DNA of 60,630 bases, from positions 173,351,142 through 173,411,771 of the forward strand of contig JBOZIK010000001.1 of assembly GCA_051453625.1 (NCBI GenBank), written 5' to 3'. Source of the DNA: Welwitschia mirabilis (lineage: Eukaryota > Gnetophyta > Gnetopsida > Welwitschiales). The notes under the pieces are model-generated. The model saw nothing but the letters and a program-made list of their open reading frames with translations, was not told the origin of the DNA and made no database searches. Below, in pieces: positions 55,441-60,630 of the stretch (its first letter is position 1; each line of letters starts with the position of its first letter). The position numbers and the translations under genes were made by a program.

Positions 55441-55850
55441 TTATTCTAGCATATGAGATGTGTAGTATATTTTTTATTTAGTATTATGAGTTGTGAAAAA
55501 TAATTTATCCTAGCATTATGAGATGTGTACTGTGACAAAGTAGCATTATGAGATGTTTACTATAACAAAGTCATGTTTATTATGGGATGTGTAGCAGTAA
55601 AGTAACTACCTCTATGATGAAGTAGTTCCCTCATATGGTGAATCCTTTGAGAAGGTTTTTTCATTGTATGTTGCATTTCCAACATTTTTTTTAGGCATTC
55701 TAGTTTCCTCAAAAGAGAACATATTTCCATGTTGAGGGCAGAAATCACTAAAGAATATAATAGATGCATGATGAACCTATGCTATATGCTTTACCATTTT
55801 ATCCTAAAACTCTAAAAAAACCTTAATCCTTATGTGCATTTATCTCTAAG
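55441..55850 (+). repeat. copia-D 3' LTR fragment, truncated at its right end
   Basis: It contains about five copies of a ~31-bp unit close to tagcattatgagatgtgtac...acaaag (55443-55600), then the block shared with the 5' LTR (55695-55850 versus 22510-22660). Homology stops near 55850, where the next repeat family begins, so about 300 bp of the LTR end are missing. Confidence 0.6.
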
Positions 55851-57640
55851 AATAAAATAAGAAGTAACTCTAATTTATAAACATCCATAACACATTAAAA
55901 AAAACACCTAATCAATCCTTATATGAGCACTCAATATTACATTACAATTTGGATAGATGACCTATTTTGATAAACTACAATCCTTTTTGTGTAATCCCAT
56001 GTATAACATCCTATTCATAAAAACAAAACAAAATCTACTTCTTAAAGTAGTTGACTATGATTGCATGATCTTCAAAATTTAACAATAAACAAAGGGATCT
56101 TTAAAAGTAAATAATAAACAAAGGACCAGATGATATTAGAAAATTCTAATATCTATATAAATAATGCCAAAATTCTAAAAGGAAAAATTAAAAACATAAG
56201 TGTTCATATGAAGCATATAAACACACTACAAACAAAGCAGATAACTGAAAAATAGGTGATTCTTTATCCCTTCTAAATTGCAAGTCGTACTTATGTCAAG
56301 CCTAATGAATTTTAAGAACATTGACATTGATGAATTGTAACTACTTTTAACATAGGCAAACAAGTATAGAGACATACAAGAAATAGATTCAAAACATAAT
56401 AACCAAGTTTCCATATGAAAGTATGAATTTAACAAGTCAAAGAAAAAATGGAAAATGATATGTGTATGAAGGATAATAAAATAAAAAGTTCCAATTAAAT
56501 TAGAGAAGAAAAATTTACATGCATATTAAACAAATATAATCAGTTAAGAAAAAGCCTAAGAAGAAGGTGAAAAATTTATACTTTTGCTTAATAATATTCT
56601 AGAAAATTCTAGTATCTATATCAAATAATGCCAAAAATATAGAAGGAAAAATCAAAATCATAAGTATTCATATGAAGCATAAAAACACACTGCAAACAAA
56701 GCAGATAACTGAAAAATAGATTATTCTTTAGCCCTTCTAAATTGTAAGTCATACTTATATCAAGCCTAATGAATTTTAAGAACACTGACATTGATGATTT
56801 GTTACTACTTTTAACATAGGAAAACAAGTATAGAGACATACAAGAAATAGATTCAAAATGTGATAACCAAGTTTCCACATGAAAGTATGAACTTACCAAG
56901 TAAAAGAAAAACTAGAAAATGATATCTGTATGAAGGATGAAAAAATAAAAAATCCAAATAAATCAGACAAAGAAAAACTTATATGCATATTAAACAAATA
57001 TAATCAGTTAAAAAAAAGCCTAAGAAGGAGGTGGAAAATTTATACTTTTGCTTCATAATATTCTAGAAAATTCTAATATCCATATCAAATAATGCCAAAA
57101 ATCTAGAAGGAAAAATCAAAACCATAAGTGTTCATATGAAGCATAAAAACACACTGCAAACAAAGCAGATAACTAAAAAATAGATGATACTTTATCCCTT
57201 CTAAATTGTAAGTCATACTTATGTCAAGCCTAGTGAATTTTAAGAACACTGACATTGATGATTTTTGACTACTTTTAAAATAGGCAAACAATTATAGAGA
57301 CATATAAGAAATAGATTCAAAACCAATAACCAAGTTTCCACATGAAAGTATGAACTTAACAAGCTCAAAGGAAAAATGGAAAATGATATGTGTATGAAGG
57401 ATAATAAAATAAAAAATCCAAATAAATTAGATGAAGAAAAACTTACATGCATATTAAACAATTATAATCAGTTAAGGAAAAGCCTAAGAATGAGGTGAAG
57501 AATTTATACTTTTGCTTTATAATATTGTTCTCCAACTTTGATGATAGTAATATAATAGTATAGTACCTATGCAAAAGAGTCATGAAGTAGACAAACACAT
57601 TAAATAGAATAGATTTGACAAATGATGCTCGAACTGATTT
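55850..57640. repeat. repeat family R, copy 1, with three tandem ~463-bp units
   Basis: It starts near ctaagaataaaataagaagtaac and is matched by 59780-60630 in the same orientation. Inside it, units beginning agaaaattct.. lie at 56138, 56601 and 57065 (spacing 463 and 464). They share cttctaaattg.aagtc.tacttat, aagcctaatgaattttaag and agtttccacatgaaagtatgaa. Open minus-strand frames here recur only because the repeats do. No transposon protein or known family recognised. Confidence 0.85.
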
Positions 57641-57991
57641 GCATAGGATGTAAGGTCAATCCTTGAAAATGAAGTAAAATGAATAAAAACACAGAGCACA
57701 AACATCCCTAATTTCAAATAGTTATAAAAAAAACATGTAGGAAACAATGCAATAATAATAAGGTAAGAATTAAAAACTCAACTCAATAAAAGTATGTTTT
57801 CAAACTAAAATTAAATAAAACCAAAAGGTATTACACATAGATATATACATATGCATAGTATCTATGTGTAAAAGTTTAGGAGGCAATTGATCAAGAACCC
57901 TTAAGGTCATAGCATTGATTTCTAATAAGGAATTCTAATGCATGATTGATGATGATATGTATATACTAATATAAATCAAATATATGGATAT

Positions 57992-58029
<38 letters not shown>

Positions 58030-59779
58030 ACTTTCCTAGTCATTTTGCTAAAATATCCATTGTTAACCCCCTCAAATAAGCATAAAGAGATTTCTTAAAT
58101 CTCTCCTTATCTTTGTCTCAGCCAATAAGAGGAAACATATCCATTGATAGCCTCATCAACTAAACATGTAAAGAGAACCCTAAAATCTATCCTCGTATTA
58201 TTCCTTACCAATGGAAGGAATAACATTAATAATATAACATTATAATAAACTCATGTAAAAATGTGATTAACACGCAAACATACATAGTCACACACAAGTC
58301 ATTTTATTAGGATATCTTATAGCTACTCCTATTATAACATGATATAATGAATCTAATAATATAGCCCAAAAGGAATTAGCCCATATGCCACTAATTAAAT
58401 CACTATCTTAATAGACTTAGCATGATAGAAGTTAAAGGATAAAGAAAGATAATTAAATTCTTAACTATTTAAACAAGCATCATAGAAAATCACTAATACT
58501 ATGTCATTTTGTATAGAAGATAACAAATTACTACCTGAGACATTTAATTCATATGTATGAACAATAAAAAAATATATTTAAAGATATACACCTAAAATGC
58601 ATTAACGCATACTAAAAGCAATTATAATCATTAAGGAATGTGCTAGACCTATATCATTGTATAACTATACTATGCATGACATAATTGCACTAAATCGTAC
58701 AAACACATATCATTACGGTAGGAGAATTCCATAACTACTCCTATTATAATTGCTATATAATAAAAATAAGTCTATAAATTAAAATTATTATAATGCTAAT
58801 GAAATAATAGAAAGTTGGTCAATGTCCTTATTAATCAAAATTGATATTAGCACCATAATAATTTTATACCTAAAAACTTCTATAATTTAACCCCCTAGTC
58901 TTAGAACTAGTGATTTTAATGATCCATAAACATTACATCTCTAAGAAAAAACCAATTTAAGTGATTATTATACTAATATGAATGTTGTTTGATGTTTAAA
59001 GAATTCTTTCTTGAAGCTTCTCACATAATTATATGGTTCGCTTAGTTTATGCAATACTTTGACATTCATATATTTAAACCATTTGCATAATCTTCATTTG
59101 TACAAATATCCTATCCCTCTAAATAAATAGTGAAACATATTAGATGCTCTAATGATAGGATCTAAATCCTTAAGAAGCCTTAATAGCCAAGTAATTAGCT
59201 TTATGACCCCTCATAACAAATAGATAAATAATTTAAATTACTTTGTATTATCACACCTTAAGGCTTTATCATCCTTTCTTATTAAATATAGCAAAACAAA
59301 AATTACTTACAACTAGTTATTATCATATCCAAATATAAATATATGAGATAAAGAGAATTTTAATGTAATATGATAAAACATTTTAATTATAACAATATAT
59401 AACTTGAAAAGTATTTACCAAATAGTATAAAAAGAAATTTTAGCTTGTAGAAAACAAAATTGCACTTACCAATGTTAATAAACATTTGTAATAATAATCC
59501 TTTTTTATATCATTAAATATTTCTTTTTAATATTATTATAAATATTAAAAAATTAAAAGTATTTAGCAAAAATCATAAATAAAAATTTAATGAAAATTAA
59601 CTAATATAAAAATAAAATTGTAGTTATTATATTTAGTAAGATTTTTAGTAATAATCTTTTTAAACATTTTGTATGATTGAACACCAAAATAAAAACAAAA
59701 AAAAAAGAGTGTAATTTTAAAAGATCAAAAGAAAATGAGAATATTGAAAGGAAACTGTAAAAGGAATAATCACTTAGTA
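57641..59779. other. AT-rich stretch between two copies of repeat family R
   Basis: No coding motif on either strand. It contains an (AT)n tract at 57994-58026. If the two R copies are LTRs, this would be the interior of a short non-autonomous element, but I see no PBS next to either. Confidence 0.5.
57994..58026. repeat. (AT)n microsatellite
   Basis: About 16 uninterrupted AT units. Confidence 0.97.
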
Positions 59780-60630
59780 AAACTAAGAATATAATAAAGA
59801 GTAACTTTAATATTATCAACATCTATAACACATTAACAGAATACCTGATCAACTCCTGCATTTTTTTCATAGTATAAAAGATTGACACTTAATATTACAT
59901 TGGGATTTGATAGATGACCTATTTTGACAAACTACAAACCTTTGCATGTAATCTCATGTATAACATCCTATTCATAAAAACAAAATAGAATTTACTTCTT
60001 AAAGGAGTTAACTACAATTGCATGATCTTCAAAATTTAACAATAAATAAAGGGACCATTAAAATCTAACAATAAACAAAGGACTAGATGAGATTAGAAAA
60101 TTTTAATATCGATATCAAATAACATCAAAAATCTAAAAGGAAAAACCAAAATCATAAGTGTTCATATGAAGCATTAAAACACACTACAAACAAAGAAAAT
60201 AACTAAAAAATAGATGATTCTTTATCCCTTCAAAATTGTAAGTCATACTTATGTCAAGCCTAATGAATTTTAAGAACACTAACATTGATGATCTGGAAAA
60301 CAAGTATATAGACATAAAAGAAATAGATTCAAAATGCAATAACAAGTTTCCACATGAAAGTATAAACTTAACAACCTCAAAGAAAAAATGATGTATATGA
60401 TAGATAATAAAATAAAAATTCTAAATAAATAAAATGAATAAAAACTTACATGCATATTACACAAATATAATCAGTTAAGGAAAAGCCTAAGAAGGAGGTA
60501 AAGAATGTATACTTTTGCTTCATAATATTCTTCTCCAACTTTAATGATAGTAATATAATAGTATAGTAACCATGTAGAAGAGGCATAAAGCAGACAAACA
60601 CATGAAAAAGAGATTTTACTAATGATGCTT
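59780..60630. repeat. repeat family R, copy 2, running off the window
   Basis: It follows copy 1 from ctaagaatataataaagagtaac, through ctattcataaaaacaaaa and a single ~460-bp unit (about 60093-60527), to tctccaactttaatgatagtaatataatagtatagta. Copy 1 has three units at that place, so the tandem expansion happened in copy 1 only (or was lost here). Confidence 0.85.

Larger units (their letters stand above)
22371..55850 (+). mobile_element. copia-D: one Ty1/copia element split by nested insertions
   Basis: Plus-strand pieces appear in copia order with no overlap: 5' LTR and PBS (to 22986), protease (from 42770), integrase, RT start (to 44676), RT end and RNase H (54122-55340), then a 3' LTR fragment (to 55850). 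A ~150-bp block is shared by the 5' LTR (22510-22660) and the 3' LTR (55695-55850). Removing the gypsy-2 insert (24616-40753) and insert U (44677-54114) leaves about 8 kb, a plausible copia length. The 3' LTR is itself truncated by the repeat block that starts near 55850. That these pieces are one element is inference. Confidence 0.6.

Noticed and set aside
56226-57461. Recurrent minus-strand frames with F-x-S-Y-L-L-C-L endings that look like a repeated small membrane protein
   Set aside because: They recur because the 463-bp unit is tandemly repeated; lengths and frames differ between units and codon-level constraint is not evident.

Overview
This window reads as a stretch of plant nuclear DNA from a draft, gapped assembly. 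It is strongly AT-rich, it has runs of N at nine places, and every coding relic I can recognise belongs to plant-type retrotransposons. These are Ty3/gypsy elements of the Athila/Tat type, Ty1/copia elements primed by a Met-tRNA-like site, and perhaps a LINE scrap. I found no convincing host gene, rRNA, tRNA or CRISPR array. All polyproteins are broken by stops, frameshifts and gaps, so coding entries are pseudogenes assigned by my own reading of conserved motifs; no database search was run.

Layout: (1) 1-8536, minus strand, a gypsy element cut by the window edge (integrase, RNase H, RT, protease, then two diverged gag copies either side of a 100-N gap, leader, PBS, 1.25-kb LTR). (2) 8537-11206, unassigned. 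(3) 11207-16706, plus strand, a copia element with two LTRs and only a gag relic. (4) About 17300-22370, minus strand, a very decayed copia with RNase H, RT, integrase, PBS and LTR. (5) About 22371-55850, plus strand, one copia element that I infer has been split into three pieces by nested insertions. Its pieces (5' LTR and PBS; protease, integrase and RT start; RT end, RNase H and 3' LTR) follow in order without redundancy. The first insert is a ~16-kb gypsy element on the minus strand (24621-40753). The second is an unidentified ~4-kb sequence ('U', 44677-54114), itself split by a better preserved minus-strand copia (45376-50774) with a clean 5-bp target duplication. (6) 55850-60630, a repeat region with three tandem ~463-bp units and a fourth copy near the window end.

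The most unusual part is the ~9-kb stretch between integrase and 3' LTR of the large gypsy element. It carries two sense-oriented decayed reading frames (one charged and coiled-coil-like), present twice, followed by an array of short palindromic repeats. One caution is that both places where such a module is duplicated are separated by exactly 100 N. Unmerged overlapping contigs are therefore a real alternative to true duplication. Stop codons are mostly of the kind made by C-to-T or G-to-A change, as expected for long-methylated transposons.
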